Shown here in pieces: positions 8,574 to 16,685 of a stretch of 64,000 nucleotides of DNA. The translations under genes and the position numbers were made by a program. The number at the start of each line of letters is the position of its first letter. The stretch's first letter is position 1. The notes below the pieces were generated by a model. It ran no database searches. It was not told the origin of the DNA and saw only the letters and a list, made by a program, of their open reading frames with translations. Origin of the DNA: an uncultured Oscillospiraceae bacterium (GTDB taxonomy: Bacteria; Bacillota; Clostridia; Oscillospirales; Oscillospiraceae); assembly GCA_934597585.1 (NCBI GenBank), contig CAKTSA010000006.1:1-64000 (forward strand), given 5' to 3'.

Positions 8574-9197
8574 TTATAGGTCAGTGGTGTAAAAGCGCCA
8601 CGGGAAGTCCACAGCCTCCTGTGCGTAGTCGATGCCGATGCGCTTGCCTGTGTGAATGGTGAAGGGGCGGGGCGAATGGTCGGGCAGCCCCACGTCGGAC
8701 AGGGCGGTGCAGAGGAACAGCTCCTCTCTCGTGGTCAGGTCGATGCCGTTCTGGCGGCGGTCCAGTCCCATCGCCTGACAGCATTTGCCGGGGCCGTTGA
8801 GGAAGTTCTTCCGCTGATAGGCCGTCAGCTCGTCAGGGGCTTTGTCATACCGCAGGCGGCAGAGGGCTTCCAGGCCGTGCACCGGGGCGAGCCCCCGCAG
8901 CAGCACGGCGGAGGGCTCCCCCTCCGGCTCGGTGACGAAGTTCAGGCAGCAGTGCATGCCGTAGATGAGATAGATGTAGGCGTGGCCCGGCGGGCCGAAC
9001 ATGGTGGCGTTGCGAGCGGTCTTGTGGTAGCCGTAGGAGTGGGCGGCCTTGTCGATGGCGCCCACATAGGCCTCCGTCTCCGCGATGCGGCACACCAGCA
9101 GCTCCCCCTCATACCGCCGCACCAGATAGCAGCCCACAAGGCTGCGGGCGATATCCACCGTATTTCCTGTATAAAAATTCCGACAAAGTATTGCCAT
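8574..9197 (-). CDS. 3-methyladenine DNA glycosylase (AAG/MPG family)
   Basis: Base-excision repair enzyme that removes alkylated purines, 207 residues, typical for bacterial MPG homologues. The N-terminal part reads ARSLVGCYLVRR, and AETEAYVG contains the catalytic glutamate. AGHS-like AAHSYGYHKTARNATMFG and HAYIYLIYGMHCCLNFVTE follow, then the C-terminal NGPGKCCQAMGLDRRQNG. The start at 9197 has GGAGG upstream. A promoter (TTGTAT-N17-TAGAAT) lies in the divergent spacer shared with the RarD-type gene. The HAD hydrolase follows in the same transcript. Confidence 0.92.
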   Translation of the reverse strand: MAILCRNFYTGNTVDIARSLVGCYLVRRYEGELLVCRIAETEAYVGAIDKAAHSYGYHKTARNATMFGPPGHAYIYLIYGMHCCLNFVTEPEGEPSAVLLRGLAPVHGLEALCRLRYDKAPDELTAYQRKNFLNGPGKCCQAMGLDRRQNGIDLTTREELFLCTALSDVGLPDHSPRPFTIHTGKRIGIDYAQEAVDFPWRFYTTDL

Positions 9198-9228
9198 TTT
9201 CGTCCTCCGGTGGTATAGTGCTTTTGCT

Positions 9229-9257
9229 ATTCTAACATTTTTGCTGAGAAAATACAA
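9229..9257 (-). promoter_or_regulatory. Promoter of the glycosylase-HAD operon
   Basis: Minus strand TTGTAT (9257-9252), 17-bp spacer, TAGAAT (9234-9229). Confidence 0.6.
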
Positions 9258-9275
9258 GAAAAAGGAAGTGCTGCC

Positions 9276-10172
9276 GTGATGCCTGTGTACAACTACAAAA
9301 AAGGCCTGACCGCCATGCTGGGGTGTTTCCTGATCTGGGGGTTCCAGCCGTTATACTGGTATCTGTGCGGCGGCATGGATACCTTCTTCCTGATGGCCAG
9401 CCGTATCGTCTGGGCGGCGGTGTGCTGCGTGATGATCCTGTGGATCCAGGGCAAGCTGCCCCAGCTGGCGGCGGCCTTCCGGGATAAGCAGGTGCTGAAG
9501 CGGGAGATCCCCGCGGCGGTGTTCCTGTTCGGCGACTGGATCGTCTACCTGTGGGCGGTGCAGAACGGCCGGGTGCTGGAGTGCTCCCTGGGCTACTACA
9601 TCCAGCCCCTGGTGGTGTTTGCCTTCGGTGCGGTGATCTTCAAGGAGAAGATCTCCTGGCGGCACTTCGTCATCATTGCCATCGTGGTGGTGGGCATTGT
9701 GCTGAGTACCAGCGGCTTCGGCGGCGTGCCCTACGTGACCATCGCCCTGGCCACCATGTTCGCCATCTACGCCGCCATCAAGAAGAGCCTGACCATCGAT
9801 TCCATCGTCAGCACCACCATGGAGATCATCATGATGGTGCCGGTGGCCGTCATATTCGTGCTGTGCTGCCGCATGGGCGACAACGGCATGGGCAGCCTGA
9901 CGGTGGTGCGTCAGCTTCTGCTGATGGGCTCCGGTGTGGTGACGGCGGTCCCCATGCTGTTCTACGCCATCGGCGTGCGCCACCTGCCCCTGATGACCAC
10001 CGGCATCTGCCAGTATCTCAGCCCCACCCTGGCCATCTTCTGCGGCATGATCATGGGCGAGAGCCTGACCAAGGAGAAGCTGGTCAGCTTCTGCTTCATC
10101 TGGGCCGGCGTGATCCTGTATACCCTCAACAGCATCTATGAGGAGAAAAAGCGCAGCAAAACGGCGGCGTAA
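9276..10172 (+). CDS. rarD: RarD-type EamA transporter
   Basis: Inner-membrane carrier of the drug/metabolite transporter superfamily, 298 residues, about ten hydrophobic segments in two EamA halves. Family features are GLTAMLGCFLIWGFQPLYW at the N-terminus, GDWIVYLWAVQNG, SLGYYIQPLVVF and TAVPMLFYAIGVRHLPL. RarD proteins are named from chloramphenicol sensitivity mutants, but their substrate is unsettled. Translation may begin at GTG 9276 or ATG 9279. It is followed after 11 bases by the LOG-family gene. Confidence 0.88.
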   Translation: MMPVYNYKKGLTAMLGCFLIWGFQPLYWYLCGGMDTFFLMASRIVWAAVCCVMILWIQGKLPQLAAAFRDKQVLKREIPAAVFLFGDWIVYLWAVQNGRVLECSLGYYIQPLVVFAFGAVIFKEKISWRHFVIIAIVVVGIVLSTSGFGGVPYVTIALATMFAIYAAIKKSLTIDSIVSTTMEIIMMVPVAVIFVLCCRMGDNGMGSLTVVRQLLLMGSGVVTAVPMLFYAIGVRHLPLMTTGICQYLSPTLAIFCGMIMGESLTKEKLVSFCFIWAGVILYTLNSIYEEKKRSKTAA

Positions 10173-10183
10173 GGAGGAGAACC

Positions 10184-10726
10184 ATGCATATCACAGTCTA
10201 TCTGGGCGCCAACGAGGGCAACGACCCGGCCCTGGGCCGGGCGGTGCGGGAACTGGGCCAATGGATCGGCGAAAACGGCCACACCCTGGTCTACGGCGGT
10301 TCGGAGAACGGCCTCATGGGTGAGATCGCCAAAAGCGTACTGGCCGCCGGCGGCCAGGCTATCGGCGTAGAGCCCCAGTTTTTCATCGACGCGGGCTATG
10401 AGTTCCACGGCCTGACGGAGCTGATCGTCACGAAGGACATGGCGGAGCGCAAGGGCAAGATGATCCAGCTGGGTGACGCCTTCATCGCCCTCCCCGGCGG
10501 CACCGGCACCCTGGAGGAGATCACAGAGGTCATGTCCAAGGTCTCCCTGAAGCACCTGGACGCCCTCTGCATCCTCTATAACCTCAACGGTTACTACGAC
10601 CACCTGAAGGCCCTTCTGCACCACATGATCGAAAAAGACCTGTCCTCGCCGGAGCGGCAGGAGGGGATATACTTTGCGGAGAACCTTGACCAGATCAAGG
10701 CCATATTGGAGCGGAAGAACAAATGA
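10184..10726 (+). CDS. LOG-family (TIGR00730) Rossmann-fold protein
   Basis: A 180-residue protein of the LOG family, whose studied members cleave nucleoside 5'-monophosphates to base and ribose 5-phosphate (the plant cytokinin-activating reaction). The diagnostic motif PGGTGTLEEITEVMSKV is present (about residues 104-120) together with YGGSENGLMG (about 37-46). AAGGAGGAG precedes the ATG. Its stop overlaps the next start by four bases (ATGA). The bacterial role is probably nucleotide housekeeping rather than hormone synthesis. Confidence 0.88.
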   Translation: MHITVYLGANEGNDPALGRAVRELGQWIGENGHTLVYGGSENGLMGEIAKSVLAAGGQAIGVEPQFFIDAGYEFHGLTELIVTKDMAERKGKMIQLGDAFIALPGGTGTLEEITEVMSKVSLKHLDALCILYNLNGYYDHLKALLHHMIEKDLSSPERQEGIYFAENLDQIKAILERKNK

Positions 10727-11385
10727 ATCGAAATCTGTCCCGGCGGCTTGCCATGTATACCGCCGGATTATTTGCCATGACGGTGGGCATCGCCCTGTCA
10801 GTAAAGTCACGGCTGGGGGTGTCGCCCATCAGCTCCATTCCCTATGCCATGACCTGCATCTGGGGCATCGAGATGGGTAAGGCCACCATCATCCTGCACT
10901 GTGCGCTGGTGCTGCTGCAGATCATTCTGCTGCGAAAGCATTTCAAGCCGGTGAAACTGCTGCAGGTGGTGGTGGGCATCGTATTTGGGTACTTCACCAC
11001 CTTCTGTAACTGGTACGTGTCCTTCCTGCCGGACGCGGACAGCACGGTGCTGCGGGTCATATTGCTGCTGCTGAGCGTGGTGTGCATCGCCCTGGGCATC
11101 TTTCTGTACATGCCGCCGGACATCATGGCCCTGGCGGGCGAGGGGACCATCAAGGCCATCTCCGACGTCAGCGGCATGGCCTTCGCCAGGGTGAAGGTGC
11201 TGTTTGACTCGTCGCTGGTGGCCATATCCCTGGCGGCCTGCCTGCTGTGCATCGGCAGCTTCGGCAGCGTGGGCGTGGGAACGGTGATCGCCGCTGTCCT
11301 GGTGGGCACGGTGCTGGGCTATCTCACTAAGTGGTTTGCACCCCAGCGGGACAGATGGCTGTTCCGGGAGAATATTCAGGCATAA
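10723..11385 (+). CDS. YczE/YyaS/YitT-type membrane protein
   Basis: A 220-residue integral membrane protein with five hydrophobic segments. The opening RLAMYTAGLFAMTVGIALSV and KSRLGVSPISSIPYAM match the YczE-like family, whose function is unknown. It overlaps the LOG gene by four bases, so translation is coupled. A strong terminator follows directly. Confidence 0.8.
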   Translation: MNRNLSRRLAMYTAGLFAMTVGIALSVKSRLGVSPISSIPYAMTCIWGIEMGKATIILHCALVLLQIILLRKHFKPVKLLQVVVGIVFGYFTTFCNWYVSFLPDADSTVLRVILLLLSVVCIALGIFLYMPPDIMALAGEGTIKAISDVSGMAFARVKVLFDSSLVAISLAACLLCIGSFGSVGVGTVIAAVLVGTVLGYLTKWFAPQRDRWLFRENIQA

Positions 11386-11387
11386 AT

Positions 11388-11419
11388 AACCCGCCGCGGG
11401 CACAGCCCGCGGCGGGTTT
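11388..11419 (+). terminator. Intrinsic terminator of the rarD-LOG-yczE unit
   Basis: Stem AACCCGCCGCGGG / CCCGCGGCGGGTT with loop CACAG and a short T tract. Confidence 0.85.
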
Positions 11420-11436
11420 CGTATAAAAGCCTCGCA

Positions 11437-11590
11437 GAGTTCGCCGCTCGGAAGCGGCGAAAAAATCAAATCATTTTTCTGACGACATGTGCGTCAGAAA
11501 AATACTTCTCGGTCGCCAGTGCACCCAACGGGTGCGCGCAGCCGACCGCGATCTTCTTTGGCAATGAAATCGAAGATTTCATGCCAGTAA
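11437..11590. repeat. Cluster of hairpins, noncoding
   Basis: Four perfect or near-perfect inverted repeats in 150 bases: TTCGCCGCT/AGCGGCGAA, ATTTTTCTGAC/GTCAGAAAAAT (11473-11503), GCACCC/GGGTGC nested in GGTCG/CGACC, and ATGAAATC/GATTTCAT. No ORF is present. It lies between convergent genes and resembles a compact palindromic intergenic element. Confidence 0.6.
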
Positions 11591-11593
11591 TCT

Positions 11594-11935
11594 TTAGCCC
11601 GGAGGCCACGTCATGTCGCGGCCGCTGAGCACGTGGAAGTGCAGGTGCTTCACGGTCTGGCCGGCCTGATCGCCGCAGTTGTTGACGATGCGGTAGCTGT
11701 CGCAGCCCAGCTCCTTGCAGATTTTGGCAATGACCTCAAAGCAGTGGGCCACCACGGCGCTGTTGTCCGCGGTGATGTCGTTGGCGCAGCAGATGTGGGC
11801 CTTGGGCACCACCAGGAAGTGGGTGGGTGCCTGGGGCTCGATGTCGTAGAAGGCGTAGCACAGCTCGTCCTCATAGACCTTGTTGCTGGGGATCTCGCCG
11901 TCGATGATGGCGCAGAACAGGCAATCGTTCTTCAT
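11594..11935 (-). CDS. HIT-family nucleotide hydrolase (HinT-like)
   Basis: A 113-residue histidine-triad protein, hydrolysing purine nucleoside phosphoramidates or related adducts. It has the family opening DCLFCAIIDGEIPS, the FLVVPKAHI strand, and the triad in VKHLHFHVLSG near residue 100. The usual length is 110-115. The ATG at 11935 is chosen for AAAGGAG eight bases upstream; a second in-frame ATG six codons earlier overlaps that site. It is monocistronic by context. Confidence 0.92.
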   Translation of the reverse strand: MKNDCLFCAIIDGEIPSNKVYEDELCYAFYDIEPQAPTHFLVVPKAHICCANDITADNSAVVAHCFEVIAKICKELGCDSYRIVNNCGDQAGQTVKHLHFHVLSGRDMTWPPG

Positions 11936-11995
11936 AGGTTCGTCTCCTTTCACTATGTTTTTGATATTATGTTTTTCTGAGGAGGTTTGCTTTTT

Positions 11996-12131
11996 GCCTC
12001 CCTCTGACGAGGGAGGTGGTATGACCGAAGGTCATAACGGAGGGAGAGACAAAAACCACAAGAGGTACGATAGAACACCGGTCTCTCTCCCCCAGTCACC
12101 TTCGGTGACAGCCCCCTCGTCAGAGGGGGCC
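11996..12131. repeat. MITE-like imperfect palindrome
   Basis: The left end (CCTCCCTCTGACGAGGGAGG then ACCGAAGGT and GGAGGGAGAGAC) is the approximate reverse complement of the right end (GTCTCTCTCC, ACCTTCGGTGAC, CCCCTCGTCAGAGGGGGCC). Total about 136 bases, no ORF. Elements with this CTCTGACGAGG core are recalled from Oscillospiraceae genomes. Confidence 0.7.
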
Positions 12132-12173
12132 TTTATTGCGGTTTAGCGGGGGAAAACGTAATGGCAACGTTTC

Positions 12174-14852
12174 TCAGCCCAGCTTGGCGGCCACAAAGTC
12201 GTCCACAGTGGCCAGCGCGTCGTCCACCTTCAGCAGGTCGGTGCCGCCGCCCATGGCGCTGTCGGGCTTGCCGCCGCCCTTGCCGCCGCACACAGCGGAC
12301 ACGGACTTCACCAGCTCGCCGGCATTGAGGCCCCGGGCCACGGCCTCCTTGCCGCAGACCGCCAGGAAGCTGACCTTCTCACCGTTGATGCTGGCCAGCA
12401 CCGCCACCACGCTGGGATCCTTGTCCCGCATGAAGTCGCCCATGGCACGCAGGGCGTTGGCGTCCAGATTCTGGCGGGTGCCGGTGATGATGTGCAGGCC
12501 GCCCACCGTCTTGGCGGAGGCCATCACCTGACGGGCCTCGCCCAGAGAGGCCTCGGCCTTGAACTTCTCCAGGGCCTGGCGCAGCTCCTTCATCTCGTTG
12601 GCCTGCTGCTCCATGCGCTCCAGGATGCCGCCGGGGGCGGTCTTGAAGAACTGGGCCGCCTTCAGCAGGGTGTTGCGGCCGTGGCGGGTCTCGTCAATGG
12701 AGGCGCGGCCGGTGGTGGCTTCGATACGGCGGACGCCGGAGGCCACGCTGCTCTCGCTCTTGATGCGGAACATGCCCACCTTGGCGGTGTTGTCCAGATG
12801 GGTGCCGCCGCACAGCTCCATGGAGAAATCGCCCATGGTGACCACGCGGACCGTCTGGCCGTACTTCTCACCGAAGGTGGCTACCGCGCCCCGGGCCTTG
12901 GCCTCGTCCAGCGGCAGCTCCTCGGTGGTGATGGTCAGGCCGTCCAGAATGGCGCCGTTCACCAGATCCTCCACCTCGTTCAGCTGCTGGGGCGTGATGC
13001 CCTCAAAGTGGGTGAAGTCGAAGCGCAGCCGGTCGGGCTCCACCAGAGAGCCGGCCTGATGGACGTGGTCGCCCAGCACCTTCACCAGCGCGGCATCCAG
13101 CAGGTGGGTGGCGCTGTGGGCGCGACGGATGGCAGCCCGGCGGACGGTATCGATGGAGGCGGCCACGGTGTCGCCCACCTTCAACGAGCCCTTCACCAGC
13201 TTGCCGTAGTGCATGAACTTGCCGCCCTTGTTCTTCTGGACGTTGTTGACGTGGAAGAGGAGGGCGCAGTTGCCGTCGGGATTCTCAATGCTGTCGCTGT
13301 CGGTGATGCGGCCGTGGTCAGCGGTCTGGCCGCCCATCTCGGCGTAGAAGGGGGTCTGATCCAGCACCACGATGGCCTCCATACCGGCCACGATCTCGTC
13401 CACCAGCTCACCCTCGGCCACGATGGCCAGCACATGGGCATCGTCGATGGCGTCGTAGTCATAGCCCACGAACTCGGTGGCGGGCATGTCCTTGCCGAAC
13501 TCCACACCGGCCCAGCCCAGATCGCCCAGGGCCTTGCGGGCCTCGCGGGCACGCTCCTTCTGCTCGGTCATCAGGGCCTTGAAGGCCTCCTCGTCGATGG
13601 TCATGCCCTCCTCGGCGGCCATCTCCGCCGTCAGGTCGATGGGGAAGCCGAAGGTGTCGTACAGCTTGAAGGCGTCCTCGCCGGAGAACACGGTCTCGCC
13701 CTTGGCCTTGTGGGCGGACAGCATATCGCCGTAGATCTTCATGCCGCCGTCGATGGTGCGGGCGAAGTTCTCCTCCTCGGTGCGGATGACCTTGGTGATA
13801 TAGGTCTGTTTCTCCCGCAGGTCGGGATACTGGCACTCGTTCTCGTGAATGACGGTGTCCACCACCTGATACAGGAACGGCTCATTGACGCCCAGCAGCT
13901 TGCCGTGACGGGCAGCCCGGCGCAGCAGGCGGCGCAGCACGTAGCCCCGGCCCTCGTTGCTGGGCAGGATGCCGTCGCAGATCATGAAGGTGGCGGAGCG
14001 GATGTGGTCGGTGATGACACGCAGGGACACGTCGCGCTTGTGGCTCTCGCCGTAGTGGGCGCCGGTCAGCTCGCTGACCTTGTTGGTGATGTTCATGACG
14101 GTATCCACATCAAACAGGCTGTCCACGTTCTGGCACACGCAGGCCAGGCGCTCCAGCCCCATGCCGGTGTCGATGTTCTTCTGCTTCAGCTCGGTATAGT
14201 TGTTGTGGCCGTCGTTGTCAAACTGGCTGAACACGTTGTTCCAGACCTCGATGTAGCGGTCGCAGTCGCAGCCCACGGTGCAGCCGGGCTTGCCGCAGCC
14301 GTACTCGGGGCCGCGGTCATAGTAGATCTCGGAGCAGGGGCCGCAGGGGCCGGAGCCGTGCTCCCAGAAGTTGTCCTCCTTGCCGAAGCGGAAGATCTTC
14401 TCGGCGGGGATGCCGATCTCGTCGTGCCAGATGTTCCACGCCTCGTCGTCGTCCAGATAGACGGAGGGGTACAGACGGTCAGGCTCCAGACCCACCCATT
14501 CGGGGCTGGTCAGGAACTCCCAGGACCAAGCGATGGCCTCATGCTTGAAGTAATCACCGAAGGAGAAGTTGCCCAGCATCTCGAAATAGGTGCCGTGGCG
14601 GGCGGTGTGACCCACGTTGTCGATGTCGCCGGTGCGGATGCACTTCTGGCAGGTGCACACGCGGTGGCAGGGGGGCTCCTCCTCGCCCTTGAACCAGGGC
14701 TTCATGGGGGTCATACCGGCGTTGATCAGCAGGATGGACTTGTCGTTCTGGGGCACCAGCGAAAAGCTGGGCAGGCGCAGATGGCCTTTCGTCTCGAAGA
14801 ACTTCAGGAACATCTCCCGCAGCTCATTCAGACCGTGATAGGGATGGCTCAT
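12174..14852 (-). CDS. alaS: Alanine--tRNA ligase
   Basis: Class II synthetase that charges tRNA-Ala, 892 residues (usual 870-900). The catalytic core (1 to about 250) opens with LREMFLKFFETKGH and contains NAGMTPMKPWFKGEE and TGMGLERLACV. The tRNA-recognition region follows. The editing domain carries the zinc ligands HSATH and CGGTH. The C-Ala domain, with GGGKPDSAMGGG, ends the protein. AAAGGAG precedes the ATG. No good promoter or terminator lies in the 114 bases after the CAT-like gene, so it is probably read through from the alanine T-box upstream of that gene. Confidence 0.97.
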   Translation of the reverse strand: MSHPYHGLNELREMFLKFFETKGHLRLPSFSLVPQNDKSILLINAGMTPMKPWFKGEEEPPCHRVCTCQKCIRTGDIDNVGHTARHGTYFEMLGNFSFGDYFKHEAIAWSWEFLTSPEWVGLEPDRLYPSVYLDDDEAWNIWHDEIGIPAEKIFRFGKEDNFWEHGSGPCGPCSEIYYDRGPEYGCGKPGCTVGCDCDRYIEVWNNVFSQFDNDGHNNYTELKQKNIDTGMGLERLACVCQNVDSLFDVDTVMNITNKVSELTGAHYGESHKRDVSLRVITDHIRSATFMICDGILPSNEGRGYVLRRLLRRAARHGKLLGVNEPFLYQVVDTVIHENECQYPDLREKQTYITKVIRTEEENFARTIDGGMKIYGDMLSAHKAKGETVFSGEDAFKLYDTFGFPIDLTAEMAAEEGMTIDEEAFKALMTEQKERAREARKALGDLGWAGVEFGKDMPATEFVGYDYDAIDDAHVLAIVAEGELVDEIVAGMEAIVVLDQTPFYAEMGGQTADHGRITDSDSIENPDGNCALLFHVNNVQKNKGGKFMHYGKLVKGSLKVGDTVAASIDTVRRAAIRRAHSATHLLDAALVKVLGDHVHQAGSLVEPDRLRFDFTHFEGITPQQLNEVEDLVNGAILDGLTITTEELPLDEAKARGAVATFGEKYGQTVRVVTMGDFSMELCGGTHLDNTAKVGMFRIKSESSVASGVRRIEATTGRASIDETRHGRNTLLKAAQFFKTAPGGILERMEQQANEMKELRQALEKFKAEASLGEARQVMASAKTVGGLHIITGTRQNLDANALRAMGDFMRDKDPSVVAVLASINGEKVSFLAVCGKEAVARGLNAGELVKSVSAVCGGKGGGKPDSAMGGGTDLLKVDDALATVDDFVAAKLG

Positions 14853-14893
14853 AGTATTTCGCTCCTTTTATGATAAATTTTATTGCATTTCTT

Positions 14894-14938
14894 TAGATCG
14901 TCATTGCGAGCCAGTCAGCAGACTGGCGTGGCAATCCG
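14894..14938. repeat. CGTCATTGCGAG-type dispersed repeat
   Basis: CGTCATTGCGAGCCAGT ... ACTGGCGTGGCAATCCGC, a palindromic short repeat family common in many bacterial genomes. It lies between the CAT-like gene and alaS. Confidence 0.65.
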
Positions 14939-14942
14939 CTCC

Positions 14943-14966
14943 TTTTCGCGGCAAGTACCGCGAAAA
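14943..14966 (-). promoter_or_regulatory. Hairpin directly after the CAT-like gene
   Basis: Perfect 9-bp stem TTTTCGCGG / CCGCGAAAA with a six-base loop, immediately after the stop codon. It has no T-run, so read-through into alaS is plausible. Confidence 0.5.
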
Positions 14967-15611
14967 TCAGTCCTCGCGCCATACATCCGCCAGCGCCGCC
15001 AGCTCCGTCTCCAGATTCTGAAAGAACTGGGAGATGTGCAGTCCGTCGGCCAGCGCGTGGTTGACGAACAGCGACACCGGCAGGGTGGTGCGGCCACTCG
15101 CCGTAATGTACTTGCCCCAGCTGATGCGGGGGTTGCTGTCGTCGGGCTCCACCATGGGGTGCTCCAGCTGGGAGTAGTGGAGCCACGGTAGGCTGGACAC
15201 GAAGAAAAAGCTGCGCGCGTCGCCGTCCTCGGTGAGGGTGCCCCGCTCCAGCACCTCCCGCTGCCGCTGCTGGCCCAGAGCGATGAAATCGTCATAGCTC
15301 AGGTCGCCCTCCACCGTGCAGTAGACGTATACGCCGTCGGGCTTCATGGCGGTGTAGGAGGGCGGGCACCAGTCGAACTCCGCCACCGTGCCGTCCTCCA
15401 GGATCCGGCGGCGCAGCTGGGGCACGGCGTTGGCGGCCCGGGTCACCGCGTAGAGAAAGCTGAGAAAGAAGGGCCGCTGGCCCTTACAGGCCATAAAGTC
15501 CGTAATGTCCATCTCCGCCGTGATCCCGGCAAAGGGATAGTCCATCTGCCGGAAATAGGCGAACTGCCCGCACCGGGGATCGGACGCCATGTCGATGATG
15601 TGATAACCCAT
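14967..15611 (-). CDS. Chloramphenicol acetyltransferase-like (CatA family) protein
   Basis: A 214-residue acyl-CoA-dependent O-acetyltransferase of the trimeric CAT fold. It keeps the C-terminal catalytic motif as VNHALADGLH (His185 general base, Asp189), where classical enzymes have HHAVCDG. It also has SSLPWLHYSQLEHP and the SWGKY strand. The first His of the usual HH pair is Asn, so chloramphenicol may not be the substrate. GGAGGTGAG precedes the ATG. The gene lies 11 bases after the terminator arm of an alanine T-box and before alaS, so its expression should rise when tRNA-Ala is uncharged. Confidence 0.85.
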   Translation of the reverse strand: MGYHIIDMASDPRCGQFAYFRQMDYPFAGITAEMDITDFMACKGQRPFFLSFLYAVTRAANAVPQLRRRILEDGTVAEFDWCPPSYTAMKPDGVYVYCTVEGDLSYDDFIALGQQRQREVLERGTLTEDGDARSFFFVSSLPWLHYSQLEHPMVEPDDSNPRISWGKYITASGRTTLPVSLFVNHALADGLHISQFFQNLETELAALADVWRED

Positions 15612-15621
15612 CTCTCACCTC

Positions 15622-15860
15622 CAAAAAACAAAAACGCCCCGCCCCACATAGGGGCGAAGCGACGCTTCACGGTACCACCCTAATTTGACGGCCCTGCCGT
15701 CATCTCAGTCGTCCGGTAACGGGGACGAAGCGTGCGGCTCATCGCCGCAGGCTCGGAAGTGGCTGTCCCGTCTGCCGATCCCGAAGGGCTTGCACCTGAC
15801 CCCTTCTCGCTCTGGGTGGCATGGCCGGACTCGTTTCCTCATGGCCGTATCGCAATGTTG
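15622..15860 (-). promoter_or_regulatory. T-box leader, alanine-type
   Basis: Minus-strand leader with a stem I distal part (AGAGCGAG ... GGTGCAAGCC), a probable specifier GCC (15763-15761) followed by A, the conserved antiterminator AGGGTGGTACCGTG (15681-15668), and a terminator stem (CGCCCC/GGGGCG region) with a T-run ending near 15622. GCC is an alanine codon, consistent with alaS downstream. The specifier assignment comes from hand folding. Confidence 0.85.
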
Positions 15861-15865
15861 CCCTT

Positions 15866-15893
15866 ATTTTACCACATCTTTCGTCGTTGTCAA
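15866..15893 (-). promoter_or_regulatory. Promoter of the alanine T-box transcript
   Basis: Minus strand TTGACA (15893-15888), 16-bp spacer, TAAAAT (15871-15866). Confidence 0.8.
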
Positions 15894-15927
15894 CGGTATT
15901 TTTTGCGTTTTTTCGTCGTTTTCACCA

Positions 15928-15955
15928 TTGCCCGCCGGGGAAAGTATGTTATACT
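15928..15955 (+). promoter_or_regulatory. Promoter of the DUF1275 gene
   Basis: TTGCCC at 15928-15933, 16-bp spacer, TATACT at 15950-15955. Confidence 0.65.
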
Positions 15956-15985
15956 GTTGAAGAGATTTGCGCAGGAGGAAACTTT

Positions 15986-16672
15986 ATGCCTCTCTATAAA
16001 CGGAAGAATATCGACTGGTACCGCCACCTGGCCTTTGCCTGCGTGGGCGGTTTCTTTGGGGCCTACGCCATTCTGTGCCGGGGCGGCGTCATGGGCAGCG
16101 CCCAGACCATGAACCTGCTGGAGCTGGTCATCGACGCGCTGTATGGCCGGGGCTTCAACGTGCTGGAGCACTTCGGCGCCTTTCTGGTCTACGTCGTCGG
16201 CACCATGCTGACGGTGCTGCTGCCCTTTAAGTGGGGCGTGGACATGCGGCGCCTGTCGCCTGTCGTCACCGCCGCCGCGGCGGTGGGGGAGTGCTTCATC
16301 CCGGCGGAAACAGAGGTGGTCGTCGCCCTGTATCCCATCTTCTTCGCCATGAGCGTCCAGTGGAGCAGCTTCCGGGGGGCCCAGGATTTCTACAGCTCCA
16401 CCATTTTCTCCACCAACAACACCAAGCAGGCATCCCTAGCCTTTGCCGAGTACCTGTGCGGCAAGGACCGCAAGCAGCTGCGGCGGATGGGCTTCTTCCT
16501 GTCCACACTGCTGTGCTTCCACATCGGCGCGGCCATCGGTGTGGGAGCCTCCCACCTCTGGGGCATCCCGGGGGCGCTGTGCGCCCTGCCGCTGCTGCTC
16601 TGGGGCTATATCCTGGTGCTCCAGGAGGAGAAGGCCGAGACCATCCAGGCCATCGTGACCGAGAACGCGTAA
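15986..16672 (+). CDS. DUF1275 (YoaK-like) membrane protein
   Basis: A 228-residue integral membrane protein with about six hydrophobic segments. The N-terminal GGFFGAYAILCRGGVMGSAQTMNL and the central SVQWSSFRGAQDFYSSTIFSTNNTKQ (split here by family spacing) match DUF1275, whose function is unknown. The ATG at 15986 has AGGAGG seven bases upstream; longer in-frame extensions run into the promoter. The M18 aminopeptidase gene follows 13 bases later and is probably co-transcribed. Confidence 0.85.
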   Translation: MPLYKRKNIDWYRHLAFACVGGFFGAYAILCRGGVMGSAQTMNLLELVIDALYGRGFNVLEHFGAFLVYVVGTMLTVLLPFKWGVDMRRLSPVVTAAAAVGECFIPAETEVVVALYPIFFAMSVQWSSFRGAQDFYSSTIFSTNNTKQASLAFAEYLCGKDRKQLRRMGFFLSTLLCFHIGAAIGVGASHLWGIPGALCALPLLLWGYILVLQEEKAETIQAIVTENA

Positions 16673-16685
16673 GGAGGATATCACC

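Noticed and set aside
10184-10726. Cytokinin synthesis by the LOG-family protein
   Set aside because: The motif fits the family, but no isopentenyltransferase or other hormone gene is near; a nucleotide housekeeping role is more likely.
12492-14873. A 793-residue open frame antisense to alaS
   Set aside because: It has a low-complexity, His/Gly/Leu/Ala-rich translation typical of the reverse strand of GC-rich genes, and alaS on the other strand is beyond doubt.
14967-15611. Calling the CAT-like gene a chloramphenicol-resistance determinant
   Set aside because: The fold motifs are present but the HH pair is changed to NH and the gene is under an amino-acid T-box. Resistance cannot be claimed from sequence.
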